A stretch of DNA of 64,000 nucleotides, taken from NCBI RefSeq assembly GCF_042140125.1, contig NZ_CP159473.1; one strand, 5' to 3'. Under the pieces are notes generated by a model that was given only the letters and a program-made list of their open reading frames with translations, made no database searches and was not told where the DNA came from. This document shows, piece after piece, positions 1-8,412 of this stretch (positions are counted from its first letter, which is position 1; every line of letters starts with the position of its first letter). This DNA is from Rhodophyticola sp017644125. GTDB lineage: Bacteria; Pseudomonadota; Alphaproteobacteria; Rhodobacterales; Rhodobacteraceae. Both the position numbers and the translations under genes were made by a program.

Positions 1-2
1 TG

Positions 3-851
3 CATCTGGAGGCCTTCGGCGTGATCGAGGGGATCGCGCGCGAGAAGGCCAGTATCTTCGAGGGGCTGGAGCCCGGCGGCGTGGCCCTCATCAATGCCGA
101 TCTGGAGACGACCCCGATCCTGCGGCAGGCCGCCGAGGCGCATGCCGCAAAGGTGGTCGAGTTCGGCCAGACGCCCGGATTGCCCGCGACGCTTGGCGAG
201 GTGACGCTGGTCGACGAGACAACCGTTATCCAGGCCTCGCTCCATGACATGCCGCTTCTGTTCAAGCTGGCGGCACCCGGGCGGCATCTGGCGCTGAATG
301 CGCTGGCCGCGCTGGCCGCGGTGGCGGCCGTGGGGGCGGATATTCCGCGCGCGGCCTTGTCGCTTGGCGCGTGGGAGGCGGTGACCGGTCGCGGCAAGCG
401 GGAACGGATCGTTCTGGACCCGGCCCGGGACGGTGCGATCGAGATGATCGACGATGCCTTCAATGCCGGGCCCGCGTCGATGGCCGCAAGCCTGGAGGTT
501 CTGGCCGCCGCGACGCCCGAGGGGCGCGGACGGCGGATCGCGGTTCTGGGCGACATGCTTGAACTGGGCCCCGACGGGCCTGCGATGCATGCGGATCTGG
601 CTGATCTTCCGGCGCTGTCGGAGCTGGATCTGATCTGCACATCGGGCCCGTTGATGGCGCATCTGGATGCCATCCTGCCGGTCGACAAGCGCGGCCCCCA
701 TACGGAGACCGCCGCCGAGATGGCCCGCATTCTTCCCGGGCTGCTGCGACCGGGCGATATCGTGCTGATCAAAAGCTCCAAGGGGTCACGGCTGTCCCTC
801 GCTGTTGACGCGCTCAGGAAACTGGGGCAAGCGATTGCGGATAGAACATAA
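3..851 (+). CDS. murF: MurF, UDP-MurNAc-tripeptide--D-Ala-D-Ala ligase (5'-truncated by window edge)
   Basis: This is the last 282 codons of the cytoplasmic ligase that adds D-Ala-D-Ala to UDP-MurNAc-tripeptide. The frame is open from position 3 and no start lies in the window, so the N-terminal domain and the ATP-binding P-loop are upstream. What is visible fits Mur ligases: HLEAFG at the left edge (central domain), HLALNALAALAAVAAV, the C-terminal segment DDAFNAGPASM (family form is close to DxYNANPxSM), and VLGDMLELG. It ends 12 bp before mraY, and its place at the head of mraY-murD-ftsW-murG-murC matches the standard dcw order. Confidence 0.95.
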   Translation, partial: HLEAFGVIEGIAREKASIFEGLEPGGVALINADLETTPILRQAAEAHAAKVVEFGQTPGLPATLGEVTLVDETTVIQASLHDMPLLFKLAAPGRHLALNALAALAAVAAVGADIPRAALSLGAWEAVTGRGKRERIVLDPARDGAIEMIDDAFNAGPASMAASLEVLAAATPEGRGRRIAVLGDMLELGPDGPAMHADLADLPALSELDLICTSGPLMAHLDAILPVDKRGPHTETAAEMARILPGLLRPGDIVLIKSSKGSRLSLAVDALRKLGQAIADRT

Positions 852-863
852 GGAAACCGCTAT

Positions 864-1949
864 ATGTTGTTTTGGCTGAGTGAACTGTCCGACGGCGGCG
901 ATTTTTTCAACCTGTTTCGCTACATCACCTTTCGCGCCGGTGCCGCGTTTTTTACGGCACTGATTTTCGGGTTCATTTTCGGCCAACCGCTGATCAATGC
1001 GCTGCGGCGGAAGTACGCAAACGGCCAGCCTATCCGCGAGGACGGCCCGGCCCATCACATCACCGCCAAGGCCGGTACACCGACCATGGGCGGGCTGCTG
1101 ATCCTGGCGGCGCTCACGCTGTCGACGCTGCTATGGGCCCGGCTCGACAACCCCTATGTCTGGGTCGTGCTGGGTGTGACCGTGGGGTTCGGGCTGATCG
1201 GCTTTGCCGATGACTGGGCCAAGGTCAGCCGCAACAACACCAAGGGCGTATCGGGGCGGATCCGGTTGTCGCTCGGTTTTCTGATCGCGGCGGTGGCGGC
1301 CATCGTGGTGATGTACATGCACCCCGACGAGCTGTCGCAGCGGCTGGCGGTGCCGGTCTTCAAGGATTTCCTGCCCAATCTGGGCTGGATGTTCCTGCCT
1401 TTTGCCATGGTCGTGATCGTGGGCAGCGCCAATTCGGTCAACCTGACCGACGGTCTGGACGGTCTGGCGATCATGCCGGTCATGATCGCTGCGGGCACTC
1501 TGGGTGTGATCGCCTATGCGGTGGGGCGCGTCGACTTCACCACCTATCTCGACGTGCATTATGTGCCGGGAACCGGCGAGTTGCTGGTTTTCACGGCGGG
1601 TCTGATCGGCGGGGGGCTTGGGTTTCTGTGGTATAATGCGCCCCCGGCGGCGGTGATCATGGGCGATACCGGATCGCTGGCTCTTGGGGGGGCCCTCGGC
1701 GCGATTGCGGTATGCACCAAGCACGAGATCGTTCTGGCCATCGTCGGCGGGCTTTTCGTTGCCGAAACGCTGAGCGTCATCATTCAGGTGCTCTATTTCA
1801 AGCGCACCGGCAAACGGGTTTTCCTGATGGCGCCCATCCATCATCATTTCGAGAAGAAGGGCTGGACGGAACCGCAGGTCGTGATCCGGTTCTGGATCAT
1901 CTCGCTGATCCTTGCGCTGATCGGTCTGGCCACGCTGAAGCTGCGCTGA
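864..1949 (+). CDS. mraY: MraY, phospho-MurNAc-pentapeptide transferase
   Basis: This integral membrane enzyme moves phospho-MurNAc-pentapeptide from UDP to undecaprenyl phosphate to make lipid I. The 361-residue length is normal. Diagnostic motifs are present: an early GTPTMGG, FADDWAK (Mg-binding DD), NSVNLTDGLDGLA, MGDTGSLALGG, and the histidine-rich MAPIHHHFEKKGW loop near the C-terminus, with about ten hydrophobic helices between them. The start is preceded by AAGGAA at a good distance. It follows murF closely; a 115-bp gap separates it from murD, in which I see no gene. Confidence 0.97.
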   Translation: MLFWLSELSDGGDFFNLFRYITFRAGAAFFTALIFGFIFGQPLINALRRKYANGQPIREDGPAHHITAKAGTPTMGGLLILAALTLSTLLWARLDNPYVWVVLGVTVGFGLIGFADDWAKVSRNNTKGVSGRIRLSLGFLIAAVAAIVVMYMHPDELSQRLAVPVFKDFLPNLGWMFLPFAMVVIVGSANSVNLTDGLDGLAIMPVMIAAGTLGVIAYAVGRVDFTTYLDVHYVPGTGELLVFTAGLIGGGLGFLWYNAPPAAVIMGDTGSLALGGALGAIAVCTKHEIVLAIVGGLFVAETLSVIIQVLYFKRTGKRVFLMAPIHHHFEKKGWTEPQVVIRFWIISLILALIGLATLKLR

Positions 1950-2064
1950 TGGCCGCGCCCGTCCCTCTCAGTGTATCGGTGGCGGGCGGGCACGGGGAGG
2001 TTATCGGGCCGCAACAGCCCGCGACGGTATCGGAGACGACAAGACGAGGTGGAGTGAGGCACGT

Positions 2065-3468
2065 ATGATCCCGGTAACTGGGTTTGAAGGCGCGAAGGTT
2101 GCGGTTCTGGGGCTTGGCCGATCGGGTCTGGCCGCCGCCCGGGCCTTGCGCGCGGGCGGGGCCGATCCGCTGGTCTGGGACGACAGCGCCGCGGCGCGGG
2201 AGACCGCCGGGCGCGAGGGGTTTCCGCTCGTCGATCCGCTCAAAGCCGGTGCGCTGGACGGCGTGGCGGCGATGACCGTCTCCCCCGGTATCGCGCATCT
2301 TTACCCCGATCCTCACCCGGCGATCATGGCGGCCTGGGCGGCGGGCGTGCCGGTGGACAACGATGTGGGGCTGTTTTTCCGGTCCCTCGCCGCGGGCGAC
2401 TGGGACCGGCATGTTACCCCGCCCCGGGTGATTGCGGTCACCGGGTCGAACGGGAAATCCACCACCGCCGCGCTGATCCACCATTGCCTGACGGAGGCCG
2501 GACTGCCCGCGCAACTGGCGGGCAATATCGGCGTGGGGGTGCTGGATATCGAACCTCCCGAGGATGGCGAGGTGATCGTGCTTGAACTGTCGAGCTATCA
2601 GATCGATCTGGCGCGCGCCCTGACCCCGGATGTGGCGGTGTTCACCAATCTCACCCCCGATCATCTTGATCGGCATGGCGGCATGGGCGGATATTTCGCG
2701 GCCAAGCGCCGGCTGTTTGCCGAAGGCGGGCCGGACCGGGCGGTGATCGGCGTTGACGAGAAGGAAGGGCGCTATCTGGCCAACCAACTGGCCGAGGGGC
2801 CGGGCGACGGGCGGCTGATCCGGGTCTCCGCCACATCGAAACTGACGGGTCCGGGATGGGACGTGACCGCGCGCAAGGGCTGGTTGAGCGAAACCCGGAA
2901 AGGGCGGCAGGCGGCGTCGATAGATCTGCGCGGGGTCCGCGGGCTGCCCGGCGTCCACAACCACCAGAACGCGTGCTGTGCCTACGGGGCGCTTCGGGCG
3001 CTTGGCATCGCCCCCAGGGTGATCGAGACGGCGTTTCAGTCCTTCGGCGGTCTGCCTCATCGCAGCCAGATCGTTGGCGAACGGAACGGGGTTCTGTTCG
3101 TGAATGACAGCAAGGCCACGAATGTGGATGCGGCCGCCAAGGCGCTGGCCGCCTTCCCGCGGGTGCGGTGGATCTGCGGCGGTCTGGAGAAAGAAGGCGG
3201 GCTCGACGGGCTGAAACCGGTCCTCGGATCGGTGTCGAAGGCCTATGTGATCGGGCGCGAGGCGGAGGGGTTCGCCCTGAAACTGGGCGATCTGCCCGTG
3301 GAGGTCTGCACCGATATGGCGATTGCGGTCGCCCGTGCCGCGGCGGAGGCCGAGCCGGGCGAGACGGTGCTTCTGGCTCCGGCCGCGGCGAGTTTCGATC
3401 AATACGATAACTTCGAACAGCGCGGGCAGGATTTCATGGATCAGGTCGCGAAGGTTTTGGCGGGGTAG
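2065..3468 (+). CDS. murD: MurD, UDP-MurNAc-L-alanine--D-glutamate ligase
   Basis: This cytoplasmic ligase adds D-Glu to UDP-MurNAc-L-Ala. At 467 residues it is a usual length for alphaproteobacteria. The N-terminal Rossmann-like UDP-binding segment (VAVLGLGRSGLAAARAL) is followed by the P-loop VTGSNGKSTTAALIHH, LELSSYQ, TNLTPDHLDRH, and the C-terminal NDSKATNVDAAAKAL and LLAPAAASFDQYDNFEQRG blocks, all classical for MurD. A purine-rich GGAGTGAGG lies just upstream of the ATG. Confidence 0.97.
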   Translation: MIPVTGFEGAKVAVLGLGRSGLAAARALRAGGADPLVWDDSAAARETAGREGFPLVDPLKAGALDGVAAMTVSPGIAHLYPDPHPAIMAAWAAGVPVDNDVGLFFRSLAAGDWDRHVTPPRVIAVTGSNGKSTTAALIHHCLTEAGLPAQLAGNIGVGVLDIEPPEDGEVIVLELSSYQIDLARALTPDVAVFTNLTPDHLDRHGGMGGYFAAKRRLFAEGGPDRAVIGVDEKEGRYLANQLAEGPGDGRLIRVSATSKLTGPGWDVTARKGWLSETRKGRQAASIDLRGVRGLPGVHNHQNACCAYGALRALGIAPRVIETAFQSFGGLPHRSQIVGERNGVLFVNDSKATNVDAAAKALAAFPRVRWICGGLEKEGGLDGLKPVLGSVSKAYVIGREAEGFALKLGDLPVEVCTDMAIAVARAAAEAEPGETVLLAPAAASFDQYDNFEQRGQDFMDQVAKVLAG

Positions 3469-3519
3469 ACTCCCATCCTGTGCTATGGTCGGCCCCGCAT
3501 GACAGCAGGGAGGGACGAG

Positions 3520-3903
3520 ATGGCACAGGTGATCGGTGTGGGGGGCGTGTTTCTGGAATGCGCCGACCCGGAAGCCACGAAGGACTGGTATACCCGCGTT
3601 CTGGGGATGACGCCGACCGATTACGGCGGCTTCGATTTCCTGCACACGGGCAGCGCGGAGAAGTTCCCCGAAGGCGCGCGGACGATTTTCGCGCCCTTTG
3701 CGGCGGGGGGCGACTACTTCAAACCGTCGACATTGCCATTCATGATCAATCTGATGGTCGACGATCTGGACGCGATGCTGGCACGGGCCGAGGCGGAAGG
3801 GGTCGAACAGGTGCAGCCCGCCCAGACCCTGGACTACGGCAAATTCGGCTGGATACTGGACCCTGACGGCCGCAAGATCGAGCTCTGGCAGCCGCCAAGC
3901 TGA
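3520..3903 (+). CDS. VOC (glyoxalase/bleomycin-resistance fold) family protein
   Basis: This is a single vicinal-oxygen-chelate domain of about 127 residues. Visible features are the opening beta strand GVGGVFLECADPEATKDWYTRVLGM, the mid strand PFMINLMVDDLDAMLARAEAEG, and the closing DYGKFGWILDPDGRKIELWQP, whose final Glu is the usual metal ligand of the family. The substrate cannot be told from the sequence. An ATG at 3499 is in frame, but GGGAGGGACGAG lies directly before the ATG at 3520, so that start is preferred. It sits between murD and ftsW, where the dcw cluster normally has no such gene. Confidence 0.8.
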   Translation: MAQVIGVGGVFLECADPEATKDWYTRVLGMTPTDYGGFDFLHTGSAEKFPEGARTIFAPFAAGGDYFKPSTLPFMINLMVDDLDAMLARAEAEGVEQVQPAQTLDYGKFGWILDPDGRKIELWQPPS

Positions 3904-3919
3904 ATTCGGCCTGCCCGTG

Positions 3920-3947
3920 GCGGGGCCGCTTGTTTCGCTGGCCCCGC
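3920..3947 (+). terminator. GC-rich hairpin after the VOC gene, possible weak terminator
   Basis: GCGGGGCC at 3920-3927 and GGCCCCGC at 3940-3947 are perfect 8-bp arms around a 12-nt loop, 17 bp after the VOC stop codon. No clear T-tract follows, so termination is uncertain. It may instead be an mRNA-stabilising or pausing structure before ftsW. Confidence 0.3.
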
Positions 3948-4021
3948 AGGTGATTTCACGCTAAGCTTTGCCCCAGACCCGGCAAACCGGGCATCAATGA
4001 GGCAGTATTGGGCGGTATCCC

Positions 4022-5189
4022 ATGACGGAAATGGCGCATGGCACGGTTGTCGTGCAATCGGGTGAGGCTGTTCTGCCGCGCTGGTGGCGGACGGTCGACC
4101 GGGTCACCATCGGGTGCATTCTGGCCCTGTTCGCAATCGGGTTGTTGTTGGGCTTTGCGGCCTCTCCGCCGCTGGCTGAACGCAACGGACATGACCCGTT
4201 TCACTACGTGATCCGGCAGGCGGCCTTCGGCGGGCTGGCCCTTGCGGTGATGGTCATGGTGTCGATGCTGACACCGGTGCAGATCCGGCGCTTGGCCGTT
4301 CTGGGCTTTTTCGGCGCGTTCGGGGCGCTGGCCCTGCTTCCGGCCTTCGGGACCGATTACGGGCAGGGGGCGGTGCGCTGGTACTCGCTCGGCTTCGCCT
4401 CGGTGCAGCCCTCGGAATTCCTCAAGCCGGTCTTTGTCGTCTTCACCGCCTGGATGATCGCCGCAAGCCAGGAGGTCGGCGGCCCGCCGGGCAAGGCCGT
4501 TTCGCTGGTGGTGACTATCACGATCGTGGGCTTTCTGGCGATGCAGCCGGATTTCGGCCAGGCGGCGCTGGTCGTCTTCGCGTGGTGCGTGGTCTATTTC
4601 GTGGCCGGGGCGCCGATGCTCCTGCTGGCCGGGGTCGGCGCGCTGGTCGGTGTCGCGGGGTCGGTCGCGTATTCGAATTCGGAGCATTTCGCCCGGCGGA
4701 TCGACGGGTTCCTCTCGGCGGAACTGGACCCGAACACACAGCTGGCCTATGCCACCAACGCGATCCGCGAAGGCGGGTTCTTTGGCGCCGGTCTGGGCGA
4801 GGGGGCCGTGAAATGGACCCTGCCGGATGCGCATACGGATTTCATCATCGCGGTCGCGGCCGAGGAATACGGTCTGGTTCTTGTGCTTGTCATCATCGCG
4901 CTCTTTGCCACCATCGCGCTGCGTGCGTTCTTCCGGCTGACGAAGGAACGCGATCCGTTCATTCGGCTGGCCGGTGCCGGAACTCGCAAGCCTTCTGGCG
5001 TTGCAGGCGATCATCAACATGGGTGTGGCGGTGCGGCTGCTGCCCGCCAAGGGCATGACGCTTCCCTTCGTGAGCTACGGCGGGTCGAGCCTGATCGCGA
5101 CGGGCATCACCATCGGCATGCTTCTGGCCCTGACCCGCACCCGCCCGCAGGGCGAGATCGGCGATATCCTCCTCAGCCGGCACCGGTAA
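4022..5189 (+). CDS. ftsW: FtsW, peptidoglycan polymerase of the divisome, with an internal +1 frameshift
   Basis: FtsW is the SEDS-family membrane glycosyltransferase that polymerises lipid II at the septum with its class b PBP. The frame from 4022 reads as FtsW for about 320 residues (TDYGQGAVRWYSLGFASVQPSEFLKP, MQPDFGQAALV, HTDFIIAVAAEEYGL), then turns to nonsense after FIRLAGAG. The correct C-terminus continues in another frame as LASLLALQAIINMGVAVR and GMTLPFVSYGGSS, to the stop at 5189. Removing one A of the AA at 4981-4982 restores one 388-residue protein of normal length. As ftsW is essential, a sequencing or assembly error is the simplest explanation; a real lesion or programmed shift cannot be excluded. 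murG follows 4 bp later. Confidence 0.9.
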
Positions 5190-5193
5190 CCCC

Positions 5194-6294
5194 ATGAGTA
5201 CGACGCCCCATCTCATCATTGCGGCCGGCGGCACGGGCGGGCATATGTTCCCGGCCCAGGCGCTGGCCGAGGCGATGCTGCGCCGGGGGTGGCGGGTGAC
5301 GCTGTCCACCGACGCGCGCGGGGCGCGCTACACCGGCGGGTTTCCCCATGTGGTGGAGATACGGCAGGTGTCTTCGGCCACCTTCGCGCGGGGCGGTCTT
5401 CTGGCGAAGATGATCGCGCCGCTGCGTATTCTGGGCGGCGTTCTGAGCGCCACGGCACGGATGGCACGCGAACGCCCGAGCGTCGTGGTCGGCTTCGGCG
5501 GCTACCCGTCGATCCCGGCGATGGCGGCGGCCTGGCTGACCGGCCGCCCGCGCATGCTGCATGAACAGAACGGCGTTCTGGGCCGGGTCAACCAGCTCTT
5601 TGCGAGGCGCGTGGATGTGGTGGCCTGCGGCACCTGGCCCACGGAACTCCCCGAAGGCACGAACGCCGTTCATACCGGCAACCCGGTGCGGGCCGCCGTG
5701 CTGGAACGCGCGGGTGCGGCCTATATTCCGCCAGGGGATTATCCGATGTCGGTCGTCGTGATCGGCGGCAGCCAGGGCGCGCGCATCCTGTCCGATGTGG
5801 TGCCCGCCGCCATCGCCGCCCTCCCGGACGCGGTCCGCGCCAATATCCGCATCGCGCAGCAGGCCCGCCCGGAGGATCAGGATCGTGTCGCCGCCGCCTA
5901 TGCCGAGGCCGGTGTCACCGCGGAGGTGGAGCCCTTCTTCCGGGACATCCCGCGCCGGTTTTCCGAGGCGCAACTGATCATCAGCCGGTCGGGCGCGTCA
6001 TCCGTCGCGGATATCTCGGTCATTGGTCGCCCGTCGATCCTGGTGCCGCTTGCGGCCGCGATACGCGACGAGCAGACGGCCAATGCCCGCGCGCTGGTCG
6101 ATGCGGATGCGGCCATCCTGATGCCCGAGAGCCAGTTCACCCCCGCAAGTCTTGCGGATCATATCACAGCCATCCTTGACCAGCCCGAGGCCGCCTTGCA
6201 GATGGCCAATGCTGCCCTTGGCACCGGCCTGCCGGACGCAACCGAGCGCCTTGCGGTTCTGGTCGAGGAATTGGCAAGGAAAGGCCAGTCATGA
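5194..6294 (+). CDS. murG: MurG, lipid II synthase (GlcNAc transferase)
   Basis: MurG is the peripheral inner-membrane GT28-family transferase that adds GlcNAc to lipid I. At 366 residues it has the expected length. The N-terminal glycine-rich loop AAGGTGGHMFPAQALAE, the VVGFGGYPSIPAM and LHEQNGVLGRVNQLF segments, the C-domain loop VIGGSQGARILSDVVP, and the UDP-GlcNAc site ISRSGASSVADISVIGRPSILVPL are all present. It begins 4 bp after the ftsW stop and its last 4 bases overlap murC, so coupled translation is likely. Confidence 0.97.
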   Translation: MSTTPHLIIAAGGTGGHMFPAQALAEAMLRRGWRVTLSTDARGARYTGGFPHVVEIRQVSSATFARGGLLAKMIAPLRILGGVLSATARMARERPSVVVGFGGYPSIPAMAAAWLTGRPRMLHEQNGVLGRVNQLFARRVDVVACGTWPTELPEGTNAVHTGNPVRAAVLERAGAAYIPPGDYPMSVVVIGGSQGARILSDVVPAAIAALPDAVRANIRIAQQARPEDQDRVAAAYAEAGVTAEVEPFFRDIPRRFSEAQLIISRSGASSVADISVIGRPSILVPLAAAIRDEQTANARALVDADAAILMPESQFTPASLADHITAILDQPEAALQMANAALGTGLPDATERLAVLVEELARKGQS

Positions 6295-7691
6295 ACGCCG
6301 CCACGAAGCTTCCCACCCAGCTTGGCCCGATCCATTTCGTCGGTATCGGCGGCATCGGCATGTCCGGGATCGCGGAGGTGCTGCTGAACCACGGGTATCA
6401 GGTGCAGGGCTCCGACCTGAAAGCCACGAAGATTACCGAGCGGCTTGAGAAACTGGGCGCCAGGATCTTCACCGGGCAGAAGGCCGAAAACCTCGACGAG
6501 GCCGAGGTGGTCGTCATCTCCAGCGCGATCAAGCCCGGGAATGCGGAGCTGGACGCGGCGCGGGCGATGGGGCTGCCGGTGGTGCGGCGCGCCGAGATGC
6601 TGGCCGAGTTGATGCGGCTGAAATCCAACATCGCGGTCGCCGGCACCCATGGCAAGACAACGACCACGACCATGGTGGCGACCCTGCTGGATGCCGGCGG
6701 GGTGGACCCCACGGTGATCAATGGCGGGGTCATCCATGCCTATGGCTCGAACGCGCGGATGGGGCAGGGTGAGTGGATGGTGGTGGAGGCCGATGAAAGC
6801 GACGGCACCTTCAACCGCCTGCCCGCGACCATCGCCATCGTCACCAATATCGACCCCGAACATATGGAGCATTGGGGAACCGAAGAGGCGCTGCATCAGG
6901 GGTTCCTCGATTTCGTGTCGAACATCCCGTTCTACGGTCTGGCGGTCTGCTGCACCGACGATCCGGACGTGCAGACGCTGGTGGGCCGGATCACCGATCG
7001 CCGGGTGCTGACCTTCGGCTTCAATGCCCAGGCTGATGTGCGCGCGGTCAACCTGCGCTATGCCAAGGGGGTGGCGCATTTCGATATCGCGTTGCAGGCC
7101 GAAGGCAAGCTGATCGAACGCTGCACCCTGCCGATGCCGGGCGATCACAACGTCTCCAACGCCCTGGCCGCCGTGGCCGTGGCCCGCCATCTGGGTCTGA
7201 AGGTCGAGGAGATCCGCGAGGCTCTGGCCGCGTTCAAGGGCGTGAACCGTCGCTTCACCAAGGTGGGCGAGGTCGGCGGCGTGACGATCATCGACGATTA
7301 CGGCCATCATCCGGTGGAAATCGCCGCCGTCCTGAAGGCCGCGCGGCAGGCCAGCGAGGGCCGCGTCATCGCCGTGCATCAACCCCATCGCTATTCGCGC
7401 CTGCATTCCCTGTTCGAGGAGTTCTGCGCCTGTTTCAACAACGCCGATGTGGTCGCCATCGCCGAGGTCTTTGCCGCCGGCGAGGACCCGATCGAAGGAG
7501 CCAGCCGTGACGATCTGGTCGCGGGGCTCATCCGCCACGGTCACCGCCACGCCCGCGCCTTGCACAGCGAGGACGATCTTGAACGCCTCGTGCGGGAGCA
7601 GACCCGTGACGGCGATATCGTGGTCTGCCTTGGCGCGGGCACGATTTCGGCCTGGGCGCACGGGTTGCCTGACCGATTATCAAAACGTTAA
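6291..7691 (+). CDS. murC: MurC, UDP-MurNAc--L-alanine ligase
   Basis: This cytoplasmic ATP-dependent ligase adds L-Ala to UDP-MurNAc. The 466-residue product shows the dinucleotide-like N-terminus IHFVGIGGIGMSGIAEVL, P-loop VAGTHGKTTTTTMVATLL, the EADESDGTF block, TNIDPEHMEHWG, PGDHNVSNALAAVAVA, and the C-terminal DDYGHHPVEIAAVL and HQPHRYSR motifs. The ATG overlaps the murG stop by 4 bp. A TTAACC element lies at the stop codon, and about 150 bp follow before the next sizeable gene. Confidence 0.97.
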   Translation: MNAATKLPTQLGPIHFVGIGGIGMSGIAEVLLNHGYQVQGSDLKATKITERLEKLGARIFTGQKAENLDEAEVVVISSAIKPGNAELDAARAMGLPVVRRAEMLAELMRLKSNIAVAGTHGKTTTTTMVATLLDAGGVDPTVINGGVIHAYGSNARMGQGEWMVVEADESDGTFNRLPATIAIVTNIDPEHMEHWGTEEALHQGFLDFVSNIPFYGLAVCCTDDPDVQTLVGRITDRRVLTFGFNAQADVRAVNLRYAKGVAHFDIALQAEGKLIERCTLPMPGDHNVSNALAAVAVARHLGLKVEEIREALAAFKGVNRRFTKVGEVGGVTIIDDYGHHPVEIAAVLKAARQASEGRVIAVHQPHRYSRLHSLFEEFCACFNNADVVAIAEVFAAGEDPIEGASRDDLVAGLIRHGHRHARALHSEDDLERLVREQTRDGDIVVCLGAGTISAWAHGLPDRLSKR

Positions 7692-7750
7692 CCAGCGTGG
7701 CGTTACGATTTCTCAAACCCTCGTGCGATTGCACTCAGAAAGGGGCGGGC

Positions 7751-7849
7751 ATGACAGGCATGATCGAACCGGATGTGACATCCAGTATCCGCGGGCCGCG
7801 CCATCCGCGACCGGGCCCCGCCCCGATCCGGCGGGAGGCGGTCTCATGA
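7751..7849 (+). CDS. Candidate 32-codon leader ORF upstream of DUF2484
   Basis: A short ORF starts with ATG after AGGGGCGGGC and ends with a TGA that overlaps the ATG of the next gene as ATGA (7846-7849). The encoded peptide is Arg/Pro-rich in its second half (GPRHPRPGPAPIRREAVS), with no recognisable domain. Its only support is the ribosome-binding-like sequence and the exact stop/start overlap. Such a unit could couple or meter translation of the DUF2484 genes, or be chance. It could also contain the real murC-distal 5' UTR without being translated. Confidence 0.3.
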   Translation: MTGMIEPDVTSSIRGPRHPRPGPAPIRREAVS

Positions 7850-8097
7850 GCCTTTCGCTGACGCTGTCCTGCCTGTGGGTTCTGGCCGCCGCCGCCGTGG
7901 CGATGCTGCCGATGCGGCTGCAATACCTGCCCGGCGTCACGCTTCTGATCCTGTCGCTGCCGCTGTTGGCCTTCGTGGCCTCGCAGCATGGGCTGCTGCT
8001 GGTGCTGCTGGTCGCCTTCGCGGTGCTGTCGATGTTCCGCCGCCCGCTGATCTACTTCCTGCGCAGGGCCGTGACCCGGCTGAAAGGGGGCACCTGA
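7846..8097 (+). CDS. DUF2484 family small membrane protein (first copy)
   Basis: An 83-residue, very hydrophobic protein beginning MSLSLTLSCLWVLAAAAVAMLP, with about three membrane segments and a basic C-terminal stretch FRRPLIYFLRRAVTRLK. It matches the DUF2484 pattern seen in dcw clusters of Rhodobacterales; the function is unknown, but the setting suggests envelope or division. A longer upstream frame exists, but GCGGGAGGCG precedes the ATG at 7846 and homology begins there. It overlaps the second copy by one base (TGATG). Confidence 0.75.
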   Translation: MSLSLTLSCLWVLAAAAVAMLPMRLQYLPGVTLLILSLPLLAFVASQHGLLLVLLVAFAVLSMFRRPLIYFLRRAVTRLKGGT

Positions 8098-8345
8098 TGC
8101 CGATTTCCCTTACACTGGCCTGTCTCTGGGCGGTGATCGCCTGCCTGATCGGCCTGGGGCCGCAGCGATACCACTGGCCGGCCGCCTGGGCGCTGATCGC
8201 CACGGGCATTCCGCTTCTGGGCTTTGTGACATGGCAACTGGGCCCGTGGTGGGGGTTGGGTGTGCTGGTCGCGGGGGCTTCGATCCTGCGCTGGCCGCTG
8301 ATCTATCTGGGCCGGTGGGTCCGGCGAACCAGCGGCGGCCAATAG
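8097..8345 (+). CDS. DUF2484 family small membrane protein (second copy)
   Basis: An 82-residue paralogue of the preceding gene. The shared skeleton is SLTLxCLW at the N-terminus, a central PLLxFV, and a terminal RxPLIYxxRxxxR. Membrane topology therefore looks the same, with a basic cytoplasmic-like tail. Its start is fused to the previous stop (TGATG), indicating coupled expression and perhaps a fixed stoichiometry of the two proteins. Function unknown. Confidence 0.75.
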   Translation: MPISLTLACLWAVIACLIGLGPQRYHWPAAWALIATGIPLLGFVTWQLGPWWGLGVLVAGASILRWPLIYLGRWVRRTSGGQ

Positions 8346-8412
8346 GCCTCCGCCCGGGGTTCAGCTTTGCGATCCGTGCCGGTAGAGTGGCGCGGTGGAA
8401 GGGGCGGCGGCC

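Noticed and set aside
1131..1847. Long antisense open frames under mraY, murD, cobT and other core genes
   Set aside because: They arise from GC-rich codon structure; the products are Arg/Pro/His-rich and have no recognisable domains.
7447..7845. Long frame extending DUF2484 upstream to 7447
   Set aside because: It overlaps murC in another frame and is not homologous; the SD and family start are at 7846.
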